Shown in pieces: positions 1-7,327 of a stretch of 64,000 bases of DNA (position 1 is its first letter; each line of letters begins with the position of its first letter). Both the position numbers and the translations under genes were made by a program. The notes below the pieces were generated by a model. The model had not been told where the DNA came from. It saw only the letters and a list, made by a program, of their open reading frames with translations, and made no database searches. The stretch comes from Mycolicibacterium nivoides (lineage in GTDB: Bacteria > Actinomycetota > Actinomycetes > Mycobacteriales > Mycobacteriaceae): assembly GCF_003855255.1 (NCBI RefSeq), contig NZ_CP034072.1:3402727-3466726 (forward strand), written 5' to 3'.

Positions 1-104
1 GGGTACACCGCCTACGAGGGAGGTGGTGTCGCGCACCAAGCTCACCGGGCTACTCCGATCGTCGAGTCTGCGCGCACCGCATCATCAGTAACCGAAGCAA
101 CTGT

Positions 105-110
105 TACAGT
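105..110 (+). promoter_or_regulatory. -10 box of a probable leaderless promoter for the TetR gene
   Basis: TACAGT fits the mycobacterial TANNNT consensus and places the predicted transcription start at or next to the GTG at 116. No convincing -35 box is visible. Confidence 0.5.
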
Positions 111-115
111 CAAGT

Positions 116-733
116 GTGCCGCGGCCGTTCGACCACGCCAAACGCGAAGAACTACTGGCCACCGCGGGCGCCATCTTGGCGCGCACCGGGGTGGTGGACA
201 CCTCGCTGCGTGAGCTTGCCTCGCAGATGGGAACCAGTGCCCGGATGCTGGTCTACTACTTCGGCAGCAAGGAGCAACTCATCCTTGAGGTCCTGAACCG
301 GCAGCAGCGAGCGGCCATACCTCGGACCGAGGAGTTGGATCTTCCGGAGTCCATTGCGGCGCATCGCAAATGGTGCTTCGAGGACTGGCACGAGTGCACC
401 CGCGGGGAACGCAATCAGAGCCTGCGTGTGGTGCTGCAGGTCTTCGGCGCCGCATGCGGAGTCGACAGCCCCTATCGCGAATACACCTGGGACACCCTGT
501 CCTTGCTGACCCGCAACTCCAGGGCGCGCCTACAGGCGCTCGGGATGCCCACGCACGTCGCCGAAACCCGTTCGCGCATCGCACTGGCAGCCTTCCAGGG
601 CTTCATCATCGAGTACTTCACCGCTCCGGATCCCACCTTCGTCGACGACACCTTCGCCAGGTTCGTCGACGAGTTCCTGCTCGCCCCGTTCCCTCCCCCG
701 GGCCGTGTCAAGGATCAACCGAAGCAGGTGTAA
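116..733 (+). CDS. TetR/AcrR family transcriptional regulator
   Basis: A 205-residue one-component repressor. The N-terminal helix-turn-helix spans about residues 16-56 and ends in the family's YYFGSKEQL recognition-helix segment; the rest is an alpha-helical ligand/dimer domain with no recognisable ligand signature. The GTG at 116 is preferred because a TACAGT box (105-110) ends five bases upstream, the arrangement of a leaderless mycobacterial transcript, and no Shine-Dalgarno sequence precedes it. An alternative GTG sits at 114 in another frame. Its target is not evident: the next gene is a tRNA on the opposite strand and the upstream neighbour lies outside the window. The family call is firm; the function is unknown. 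Confidence 0.88.
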   Translation: MPRPFDHAKREELLATAGAILARTGVVDTSLRELASQMGTSARMLVYYFGSKEQLILEVLNRQQRAAIPRTEELDLPESIAAHRKWCFEDWHECTRGERNQSLRVVLQVFGAACGVDSPYREYTWDTLSLLTRNSRARLQALGMPTHVAETRSRIALAAFQGFIIEYFTAPDPTFVDDTFARFVDEFLLAPFPPPGRVKDQPKQV

Positions 734-788
734 GGCATCAGCCGACACAGAAATGGCGAGCATCACCCGAGGTAAAACACGAACTGAG

Positions 789-861
789 TGCCCCCGGCAG
801 GATTCGAACCTGCGACACCGGCTTTAGGAGAGCCGTGCTCTATCCCCTGAGCTACGGGGGC
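789..861 (-). tRNA. tRNA-Arg (anticodon CCU)
   Basis: The reverse complement folds as a complete cloverleaf: a seven-base acceptor stem (GCCCCCG with CGGGGGC), D arm, a five-pair anticodon stem CGGCT/AGCCG around the loop CTCCTAA, and a T arm with GGTTCGAATCC. The loop puts CCU at positions 34-36, which reads the AGG arginine codon. The 3' CCA is not encoded. The 3' end faces the TetR gene, so an element integrated at the tRNA 3' end would lie at lower coordinates. Confidence 0.95.
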
Positions 862-1037
862 GGTGACCTATCGAGATAGGCGTCGAAAACCCACAGGGAC
901 GCTTCATGGTAGTTCGCCGAGCGCCAATCAGCGGCATCGGGGCTGCCGCGAGGTGGTCTTTGCGTTGCCAGAGTCCCCTATCTTTGTCGGCAGGCGCCAG
1001 TACCGTCAGCGGCAGATCGACATCAGGGGGATGACAG

Positions 1038-1979
1038 GTGAACCGCACGGTGCAGTACTGGCGGCTTTTGCAGCCGGACGGTGCTCCGCTACCCGGTGAA
1101 TTTCCGGCCGAGCAGGTGGTTCGGCGGCTCAGCCGAGCCGAGGCCGACGGTCTCAACCGCTACCGCCGGTGCCATGACGGGATGCTGCTGATCGCGCACG
1201 GCACCGATGACGACCGGATGCTGATCCTCGACAAGGTGCGGCGGGAAAACCTGCCCAGTATCGGCAGCGCCGCAGGTGCCCGGCGGGCGATCGGGCTGAC
1301 TCCCGACGAAGGTCTGCTGGAACCGACATATTGCCTGTTCGGTGAGCGCAACATCATTGCCATGCTGACAAGCGGTGACGGCCCCCGGGCCCGGCGGCTG
1401 GTCGACTATCTCGAGCACAAGCTCGACATCGAGGTCGGTATCGAGCCGGTGCTCACCCAGAACCTCGACCAGGCGCTCGACGAGATGAGCGTGTCCAGGG
1501 TCGACGTCGCGATCCCGGCCAATCGCATCAATCGGGACCTCGTCGGCGGCGACTGGGTCCAGGCACTCGACGGTGCCCGCGCGCTGGCCCAGGATGGGGT
1601 CGTCCGCATCGGGATCTCGGTGGGTCGCCGCGGCACCGGAACGCAGAAAGATGCGATCCGCCGGCGGATCCGCGAACTGATCGACAACCTGCGGGGTTCC
1701 GGCGCGCTGTCGGAGTTCGAGAGTGCGCGGGTCATCGGTTCCATCAGCGGTACCCAACAGTCGGTCGACCTGCTCGAAGATCGATTCGTCGAGCGGACGG
1801 CGGTCGATGCCGACCGGTTGAACGATCCGGTGCGTTCCACCGCGTATGCGCGGGAGCTGTTGCGGCAGTCGCTGACTCGCAACAGCGAGTATCTCTTGTC
1901 GGCCGTGGCGGAGGTGCCCGCCGAACCCGTGCCGTACGCCGACACGTTGATCGAAATGCCCGACGATGAACTCGAGTAA
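1038..1979 (+). CDS. Unrecognised 313-residue cytosolic protein, first of a two-gene unit
   Basis: I do not recognise this protein. It is soluble, without signal peptide or membrane segment, and has an N-terminal segment beginning YWRLLQPDG followed by a mixed alpha/beta body rich in charged residues. No Walker, nuclease or protease motif is obvious. The GTG at 1038 is chosen because AGGGGG (1025-1030) lies eight bases upstream. The gene overlaps the next one, a four-TM membrane protein, by 14 bases, so the two are probably cotranslated. A cytosolic protein of about 310 residues with a small four-TM partner recalls the layout of some anti-phage systems such as Kiwa, but that is a comparison of shape only. 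Confidence 0.75.
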   Translation: MNRTVQYWRLLQPDGAPLPGEFPAEQVVRRLSRAEADGLNRYRRCHDGMLLIAHGTDDDRMLILDKVRRENLPSIGSAAGARRAIGLTPDEGLLEPTYCLFGERNIIAMLTSGDGPRARRLVDYLEHKLDIEVGIEPVLTQNLDQALDEMSVSRVDVAIPANRINRDLVGGDWVQALDGARALAQDGVVRIGISVGRRGTGTQKDAIRRRIRELIDNLRGSGALSEFESARVIGSISGTQQSVDLLEDRFVERTAVDADRLNDPVRSTAYARELLRQSLTRNSEYLLSAVAEVPAEPVPYADTLIEMPDDELE

Positions 1980-2490
1980 GCGTCCGGTCGTGCGGTTCAG
2001 CCTTCGGGAAAGGCTGCAGCACAATTGGGTTCGCCATCAATGGGCGGACTGGGCGCTCGCCCTGATCGTCGTCGGCGTGTGGCTGGCAGTGGGCAGGGTC
2101 GGTTGGCTCGCCTGGGCCCTGACCGAGGTTCCCCACGACGCCCGCCGCACCGCCTACCAGATCCTGGCGACCGTCGCGGCCACGATGGGCGGGTTCACCC
2201 TGACCAGCATCTCCATCCTGGTCAATCTGCTGCGGGCCCCGATGACCACCGTGGACAAGCTCTTACCGACCGACGACAAGCGCCGGGTGGGCACCGCATT
2301 CGTCTCGGCGCTGCCGACCCTGTTCACATTGTTCGTTGCGGCGATTGTCGGGCTGACGACCGACGCCAATCTCGATTCCGGCTACTGGTGGCTGCAGGCG
2401 ACCATCGTCGGGGCGGCCGTCGCCGCCGTCGCGTCGCTCGCGCGGGTCGTGTGGATCCTGCGGCGCCTGCTCACCCTGTCCACGGACTGA
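1966..2490 (+). CDS. Four-TM small membrane protein, partner of the upstream gene
   Basis: A 174-residue integral membrane protein with hydrophobic segments at about 29-52, 65-88, 109-130 and 141-165, joined by short loops. The second segment contains the polar run GGFTLTSIS. The ATG at 1966 lies inside the end of the preceding gene (stop at 1977-1979) and has no clear Shine-Dalgarno sequence of its own, which points to translational coupling. The family is not recognised. It could be a membrane-acting effector or an anchor for its partner; nothing in the sequence decides between these. Confidence 0.75.
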   Translation: MNSSKRPVVRFSLRERLQHNWVRHQWADWALALIVVGVWLAVGRVGWLAWALTEVPHDARRTAYQILATVAATMGGFTLTSISILVNLLRAPMTTVDKLLPTDDKRRVGTAFVSALPTLFTLFVAAIVGLTTDANLDSGYWWLQATIVGAAVAAVASLARVVWILRRLLTLSTD

Positions 2491-2509
2491 TTGTTGAACC
2501 GCCGGACGC

Positions 2510-2947
2510 TCAGTTTCCGACGAGCGGGCGACCACTGGCCTGCCAGGCTTTCATTCCGCCCTTGAGTTCGACCACATCGGTGTAGCCCAACGACATCAAC
2601 GTCTCAGCGGCGGTCGCGCTCATGGGTCCGGTTCGGCAGTAGACCGCGAGCGTGGCATCGCGATCACCGGGCAGCCGGTCGGATTGCTCGGCGACCCGAT
2701 CGAAGGGAATCGACAGGTCGGTACCGGGAATGTCGCCCTGGTAAGGCACATGAACATTGACCAACACTGTGTCGGATCTTCCGATGGCGGTGGCGAATTC
2801 GTCAGCACCGACCAGGCGATGGTGCGCAACGTTCACGGTGCCGGATTCGACAGTGGCCGCTGACGGTGGGCCGGTTGATACGCCACATGAGGCCAGGGAC
2901 ACCGACGCGACGACGGTCAACGCGCCCACACACATCCGCTTGAGCAT
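2510..2947 (-). CDS. Rhodanese-domain lipoprotein
   Basis: A 145-residue exported protein. A signal peptide ends in the lipobox LASC with Cys21 as the lipidation site, followed by a rhodanese fold whose active-site loop is YCRTGPMS (Cys104). Rhodaneses move sulfane sulfur through a cysteine persulfide; here the domain would sit outside the cytoplasmic membrane. The ATG at 2947 is preferred over in-frame upstream starts because it puts the basic residues MLKRM directly before the hydrophobic core. It is divergent from the DUF1326 gene, and the shared 105-base region holds two CsoR/CstR-like palindromes, one of them within 27 bases of this start. Confidence 0.85.
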   Translation of the reverse strand: MLKRMCVGALTVVASVSLASCGVSTGPPSAATVESGTVNVAHHRLVGADEFATAIGRSDTVLVNVHVPYQGDIPGTDLSIPFDRVAEQSDRLPGDRDATLAVYCRTGPMSATAAETLMSLGYTDVVELKGGMKAWQASGRPLVGN

Positions 2948-2958
2948 GGCGACAATCA

Positions 2959-2973
2959 TACCCCCAGGGGGTA
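2959..2973. promoter_or_regulatory. CsoR/CstR-type operator palindrome 1
   Basis: TACCCCCAGGGGGTA is a perfect palindrome about a central A. A C-tract meeting a G-tract flanked by TA is the form of operators bound by the CsoR family (copper-sensing CsoR/RicR and persulfide-sensing CstR). It lies just upstream of the rhodanese lipoprotein start. No csoR-like gene is in the window, so the regulator would be encoded elsewhere. Confidence 0.65.
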
Positions 2974-3015
2974 CTTGCGCATTGAAGTTCACCGGTGTTA
3001 CGGTCGCCTGGTCAC

Positions 3016-3032
3016 ATACCCCCTAGGGGTAT
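3016..3032. promoter_or_regulatory. CsoR/CstR-type operator palindrome 2
   Basis: ATACCCCCTAGGGGTAT, a near-perfect inverted repeat, lies 20 bases before the start of the DUF1326 gene and about 58 bases centre-to-centre from the first palindrome. The pair suggests one regulator controls both divergent genes. Confidence 0.65.
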
Positions 3033-3052
3033 CAACAGAAGGAGCGGGATCG

Positions 3053-3772
3053 ATGACAACTTCGTCGACGCAGGTCGATTGGCATTTGCGCGGAGAATGG
3101 TTCGACGTGTGCAGCTGCAAGCTGCCTTGCCCGTGCAGCTTCGCCCAGGAGCCGACGCACGGAGATTGCTTGTTCACCCTGGTGTGGCACGTCCGCGAAG
3201 GACACTACGGCGACACCGATTTGACGGGCCTCAGCGTCATCGCGCTCGGTGAGTTCGCCGGCAACATGTGGATCGGCGACCCGAACGCGACGATGAAGTT
3301 GATGTTCTACATCGACGAAAAGGGCGACGCCGCTCAGCGCGATGCCCTCGAGCGCATCTTCACAGGCAAGGAAGGAGGTTGGCCCGCCGAATTCGGCAGC
3401 CTGATCGAGGAACTGCGCGGCATCGAATACGCCCCGATCAGTTTCGAGGCCGCCGATGACCTCGCCTACTGGCGCGCCGAGATCCCCGGCAAGGTGGACC
3501 TGCGAGTGGAGGCACTGACCGGTCCGACAGCTGACCCGAACCGCCGGGTGACCACAACCAACGCACCGGGCGCGGAGGTCGGTCCGGGACAGGTCGCGAC
3601 GTGGGGGGTGGTCAAGGAGGACCACTCCGTGGGATTCGACTGGTCACATGAGCACAGTGGCGGCTCGAGTAAGCACTTCCCGTTCGATTGGCGTCCCGGG
3701 TCCGAGGACACGGGATCCGGTGCGGCCAACCAGGAAGAGCAGCTGTCGTCGTCCTGCAGCTGCGGCTGCTGA
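3053..3772 (+). CDS. DUF1326 family cysteine-rich protein
   Basis: A 239-residue cytosolic protein of the DUF1326 family, whose biochemical role is not established to my knowledge. The hallmark cysteine cluster is CSCKLPCPC (Cys20, 22, 26 and 28), a likely soft-metal or sulfur ligand set. The protein ends in SSSCSCGC, a second cysteine cluster of four residues. The ATG at 3053 is preferred because AGAAGGAG lies about eight bases upstream; in-frame codons reaching back to 2975 run through the second operator palindrome. The gene is divergent from the rhodanese lipoprotein. Context and cysteines suggest handling of copper, another thiophilic metal or reactive sulfur. It ends just before a strong hairpin terminator. 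Confidence 0.85.
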   Translation: MTTSSTQVDWHLRGEWFDVCSCKLPCPCSFAQEPTHGDCLFTLVWHVREGHYGDTDLTGLSVIALGEFAGNMWIGDPNATMKLMFYIDEKGDAAQRDALERIFTGKEGGWPAEFGSLIEELRGIEYAPISFEAADDLAYWRAEIPGKVDLRVEALTGPTADPNRRVTTTNAPGAEVGPGQVATWGVVKEDHSVGFDWSHEHSGGSSKHFPFDWRPGSEDTGSGAANQEEQLSSSCSCGC

Positions 3773-3785
3773 ATCACACACCGAA

Positions 3786-3816
3786 GCCGGGCGGAGGCTT
3801 CGAGCCTCCGCCCGGC
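3786..3816. terminator. Hairpin terminator after the DUF1326 gene
   Basis: A perfect 13-bp inverted repeat (GCCGGGCGGAGGC, five-base TTCGA loop) starts 14 bases after the DUF1326 stop. There is no U-tract. The convergent SDR fragment breaks off at its far edge. Confidence 0.75.
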
Positions 3817-4005
3817 CGACACCTCCTCCGCGGTTCGTTCCAGATCGTCGGGTGTGGGCAGTGGATAGTCGACGGATTCGACCGGCCCCGCGATGTCACA
3901 GACGACGATGTCGGCGCCTTCCCGCGCCAGCGTCGTGGCGTGCGCGCGCCCCTGGCCGCGGGCTCCACCGGTCACCAGAGCCGTCTTGCCGTCGAGCGCT
4001 CCCAT
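3817..4005 (-). pseudogene. 5' remnant of a mycofactocin-type short-chain dehydrogenase
   Basis: Only the first 63 codons or so survive. They encode the NAD-binding start of an SDR, ALVTGGARGQGR at residues 9-20, then VVCDIAG and an acidic insertion, YPLPTPDDLERT. That extra insert after the second beta strand is typical of SDRs associated with the redox cofactor mycofactocin. The reading frame then runs into the terminator hairpin at 3786-3816 and the catalytic Tyr-x3-Lys half is absent. The ATG at 4005 has an AGGAGGGA Shine-Dalgarno sequence at a suitable distance, so the remnant may still be translated. It is most simply a deletion remnant. Confidence 0.75.
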
Positions 4006-4018
4006 GCACATCCCTCCT

Positions 4019-4317
4019 ATATTTCGGTCCTTGGATGCAGACCATCTGCGGTGGCAAAACTCGTCGACGCGTGCGACCGCACCACGCGACCCACGAGTCA
4101 CGCGCCCAGCCTGGCAACACTCCGAAAGGGTGTCGGTGACCCCTGTTTCCCTTGGCAAATGAATTCAAGGTTCTGACCGGGAAGAGCTTTCTGAGAGCAA
4201 ATCCGCAGCACCGCGAGGTTCCAGGCGATTCCCAGGAACATCATGAGATGCACTAATGTTATCTATGGACGGGGGTCTTGGGCTCGTATACAGCTAACAA
4301 CCCGGAGGCGAGAAAAG
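4019..4317. other. Intergenic region with no gene seen
   Basis: About 300 bases between the SDR remnant and the small secreted protein. The last 70 bases are AT-richer (around 4250-4265) and probably hold the promoter of the downstream gene. No RNA gene, repeat or credible ORF was found. Confidence 0.5.
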
Positions 4318-4545
4318 ATGCGTTCGAAACTGATGAAGGCCGCTGCGGTCGGGCTGGGTGCGCTGGCAATTCCGGTCGGCGTGGCAGTCGCAGGAGCAGC
4401 CCCGGCATCGGCCGGTCCTGAGATCTGCGCGACCGGACCGTACGGCTACGTGCAGGCCTGTGTCGAAGGTCCCGGCTGGGGCCGTTGGAACGGCTGGGAC
4501 AACGGCTGGCACGGTCGCGGCCATGGCCACGGTCACGACGACTAA
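4318..4545 (+). CDS. Small secreted Gly/His-rich protein
   Basis: A 75-residue preprotein. The signal peptide covers residues 1-32 and ends in ASA before GPE, giving a mature peptide of about 43 residues. The mature part has two cysteines that could form a disulfide, a Trp/Gly-rich middle and the tail HGRGHGHGHDD, a plausible divalent-metal ligand. The ATG at 4318 follows a GGAGG motif about ten bases upstream. The family is not recognised. It is monocistronic, bounded by a strong terminator. Confidence 0.8.
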   Translation: MRSKLMKAAAVGLGALAIPVGVAVAGAAPASAGPEICATGPYGYVQACVEGPGWGRWNGWDNGWHGRGHGHGHDD

Positions 4546-4561
4546 GTCGGTTTAACCACGG

Positions 4562-4618
4562 GTAACGCCGTGGCGGGAATCCGAGTCCGGATTTCCGCCA
4601 CGGCGTTACTTGTTTTTG
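4562..4618 (+). terminator. Strong intrinsic terminator
   Basis: The arms 4562-4576 and 4595-4609 pair perfectly over 15 bp and extend by about four weaker pairs. They are followed by ACTTGTTTTT, a true T-tract, which is unusual in mycobacteria. It ends the small secreted protein gene and insulates the thiolase operon. Confidence 0.85.
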
Positions 4619-4658
4619 GGCCTCGAGTCACTCTCTTAGTTGTAGTAGCGTCACCGCC

Positions 4659-5873
4659 ATGGAGGACGTCTGGATTCTCGGCGGTTATCAGAGCGATTTC
4701 GCGCGCAACCTCACCCGCGAGCAGATCGACTTCGCCGGGCTCACCCTCGAGGTCGTCGACCACACGTTGAACAGCGCCAGAATCGAGGCCACCGACATCG
4801 GCGTTGTCCATGTCGCAAACGCCTTCGGTGCGCTGTTCGCCGGGCAGACCCAGCTGGGCGCCATGCCGGCCACCGTGCATCCCGGCCTGTGGGGCACTCC
4901 GGCCTCCCGTCATGAGGCCGCCTGCGCGTCGGGCAGCATCGCAATCCTCGCCGCCATCGCCGACCTGCGCTCGGGCGCCTATGACAACGCCCTGGTCATC
5001 GGGGTGGAATTGGAGAAGACGGTGTCCGGCGACACCGCCGCCTCCCACCTCGGCGCCGCCGCCTGGACCGGCCATGAAGCTGACGAGGCCAAGTTCGTCT
5101 GGCCATCGATGTTCGCCGAGGTGGCCGACGCCTACGACCAACGCTATGGACTGGATGCCGAGCATCTCCGTGCGATCGCGGCGCTGAACTTCCGCAACGC
5201 ACGTGCCAACCCCAACGCCCAGACCCGCGACTGGACGGTGCCCGATCCGATCGGGGACGACGACGCGACCAATCCGGTGGTGGAAGGCCGGCTGCGCCGC
5301 TTCGACTGCAGCCAGATGACCGACGGCGGAGCGGGGCTGGTGCTGGTCAGCGATGCCTATCTGCGCGCGCACCCACACACCCGGCCGATCGCCCGCATCG
5401 ACGGCTGGGGCCACCGCACCGTCGGCCTCGGGCTGCGGCAGAAGCTCGACCACAGCGCCGCAGATCCGTACCTGCTGCCGCACGTACGCGACGCCGTACT
5501 GGACGCCCTCGGCCGCGCCGAAGTGAGGCTCGACGATCTCGACGGGTTCGAGGTCCACGACTGCTTCACCCCCAGCGAGTACCTGGCCATCGACCACATC
5601 GGACTGACCGGCCCCGGCGAATCCTGGAAGGCCATCGAGAACGGCGAGATCGAGATCGGCGGCCGGCTGCCGATCAACCCCAGCGGCGGGCTGATCGGGG
5701 GCGGGCATCCGGTCGGGGCGTCAGGGGTCCGCATGCTGCTCGACGCCGCCAAACAGGTCAGCGCCACAGCCGGGCCCTATCAGGTCGAGAACGCAAAGAC
5801 CTTCGGCACCTTGAATTTTGGCGGCAGCACCGCAACCACCGTCAGCTTCGTCGTGTCGGCGAGCAAGGAGTAG
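4659..5873 (+). CDS. Thiolase-like acyl-CoA acetyltransferase (SCP-x type)
   Basis: A 404-residue thiolase-superfamily protein that would cleave or condense beta-ketoacyl-CoA. The nucleophilic cysteine is Cys89 in AACASGSI. The second catalytic region is HDCFTPSEY at 300-308, the HDCF form typical of SCP-x/lipid-transfer-type thiolases, and the C-terminal GGGHPVGASG carries His350. The gene begins with ATG at 4659 and ends two bases before the carotenoid-oxygenase-like gene, so the two are cotranscribed. Mycobacteria use SCP-x thiolases in sterol side-chain and fatty-acid degradation; the substrate here is not deducible. Confidence 0.88.
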   Translation: MEDVWILGGYQSDFARNLTREQIDFAGLTLEVVDHTLNSARIEATDIGVVHVANAFGALFAGQTQLGAMPATVHPGLWGTPASRHEAACASGSIAILAAIADLRSGAYDNALVIGVELEKTVSGDTAASHLGAAAWTGHEADEAKFVWPSMFAEVADAYDQRYGLDAEHLRAIAALNFRNARANPNAQTRDWTVPDPIGDDDATNPVVEGRLRRFDCSQMTDGGAGLVLVSDAYLRAHPHTRPIARIDGWGHRTVGLGLRQKLDHSAADPYLLPHVRDAVLDALGRAEVRLDDLDGFEVHDCFTPSEYLAIDHIGLTGPGESWKAIENGEIEIGGRLPINPSGGLIGGGHPVGASGVRMLLDAAKQVSATAGPYQVENAKTFGTLNFGGSTATTVSFVVSASKE

Positions 5874-5875
5874 AC

Positions 5876-7327
5876 ATGCACACCGAGATCGTCACCAAGT
5901 TCCTGTCCACCCTGCCCGAGGATGACACCCACCCCTACCGCACCGGGGCGTGGCGGCCGCAGACCACCGAATTCGATGCCGACGATCTGCGCGTCGTCGA
6001 CGGCGAGATCCCTTCCGACCTCGACGGTGTGTACCTGCGCAACACCGAGAACCCGCTGCATCCGGCGTTTCAGACCTACCACCCTTTCGACGGGGACGGG
6101 ATGCTGCACATCGTCGGCTTCCGCGACGGAAAAGCGTTCTACCGCAACAGGTTCATCCGCACCGACGGCTTCCTGGCCGAAAACGAGGCGGGTGGCCCGC
6201 TGTGGCCCGGTATCGCCGAGCCCGTCGAACTGGCCCGGCGCGACCACGGCTGGGGTGCCCGTACGCTGATGAAGGACGCCTCCAGCACGGACGTCACCGT
6301 GCACCGCGGGGTCGCACTCACCAGCTTCTACCAGTGCGGCGACCTGTACCGCATCGACCCGTACACCGGGGACACCCTGGGCAAGCAAGACTGGGGTGGC
6401 GCCTTCCCCGCCGAATGGGGCGTGTCGGCACATCCCAAGGCCGACGACGCCACCGGTGAACTGCTGTTCTTCAACTACGGCAAACAGGCTCCGTACATGC
6501 ACTACGGCGTCGTGGACGCCGACAACCACCTGGTGCACTACGTCGACGTCGAACTGCCCGGGCCCCGGTTGCCCCACGACATGGCGTTCACCGAAAACTA
6601 CGTGATTCTCAACGACTTTCCGTTGTTCTGGGATGCCGAGTTCCTCAAGAACAACGTGCACCTGCCGAAGCTGCACCGCGACATGCCATCCCGCTTCGCC
6701 GTTCTCCCCCGCCGCGGAACGTCCGGCGACGTCAAGTGGTTCGAAGCCGACACCACCTATGTCCTGCATTTCACCAACGCCTACGAGGACGGCGACGAAA
6801 TCGTGCTCGACGGATTCTTCCAGGGCAACGCGGCACCGGCCCTGGCGCTCGACAAGATGCAGACCAGGCTGCACCGCTGGCGGTTCAACCTCGTCACCGG
6901 AGCGACCCGCGAGGAGCAATTGTCGGACAGCATCACCGAATTCGGCATGATCAACCCCGGCTACGCCGGACGCGACTACCGCTACGCCTATGCCGCCACC
7001 GGGAAGCCGGGCTGGTTCCTGTTCGACGGGCTCGTCCGCCATGACCTGCACACCGGATCCGAACAACGCTTTGTCTTCGAGGACGGGGTGTACGGCAGCG
7101 AGACGGCGATGGCGCCTCGAGTGGGCAGCCGTGGCGAGGACGACGGCTACCTGGTCACTGTCACCACCGACATGAACGACGACGCGTCCTACTGCCTGGT
7201 GTTCGAGGCCGCCCGGGTCGCCGACGGGCCGATGTGCAAACTCGCTCTACCGGAACGGGTTTCCAGCGGAACCCATTCCACCTGGGCTCCGGGTGACCAG
7301 CTGCGCCGATGGCTCGTGCGTGACTGA
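5876..7327 (+). CDS. Carotenoid cleavage oxygenase family protein
   Basis: A 483-residue member of the carotenoid/lignostilbene dioxygenase family, non-heme Fe(II) beta-propeller enzymes that cleave C=C bonds in apocarotenoids or stilbenoids. The four expected iron-binding histidines can be placed at His186 (VSAHPKA), His234 (LPHDMAF), His298 (VLHFTNAYED) and His467 (SGTHSTWAP). The N-terminal YLRNTENP and HPFDGDGMLH motifs are also typical. It starts two bases after the thiolase stop and overlaps the HxlR regulator gene. The substrate is unknown. Confidence 0.9.
   Translation: MHTEIVTKFLSTLPEDDTHPYRTGAWRPQTTEFDADDLRVVDGEIPSDLDGVYLRNTENPLHPAFQTYHPFDGDGMLHIVGFRDGKAFYRNRFIRTDGFLAENEAGGPLWPGIAEPVELARRDHGWGARTLMKDASSTDVTVHRGVALTSFYQCGDLYRIDPYTGDTLGKQDWGGAFPAEWGVSAHPKADDATGELLFFNYGKQAPYMHYGVVDADNHLVHYVDVELPGPRLPHDMAFTENYVILNDFPLFWDAEFLKNNVHLPKLHRDMPSRFAVLPRRGTSGDVKWFEADTTYVLHFTNAYEDGDEIVLDGFFQGNAAPALALDKMQTRLHRWRFNLVTGATREEQLSDSITEFGMINPGYAGRDYRYAYAATGKPGWFLFDGLVRHDLHTGSEQRFVFEDGVYGSETAMAPRVGSRGEDDGYLVTVTTDMNDDASYCLVFEAARVADGPMCKLALPERVSSGTHSTWAPGDQLRRWLVRD

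Noticed and set aside
734..1037. Integration of a mobile element at tRNA-Arg carrying the two-gene unit
   Set aside because: The tRNA 3' end faces the other way, and no integrase or repeat of the tRNA end was found within the window.
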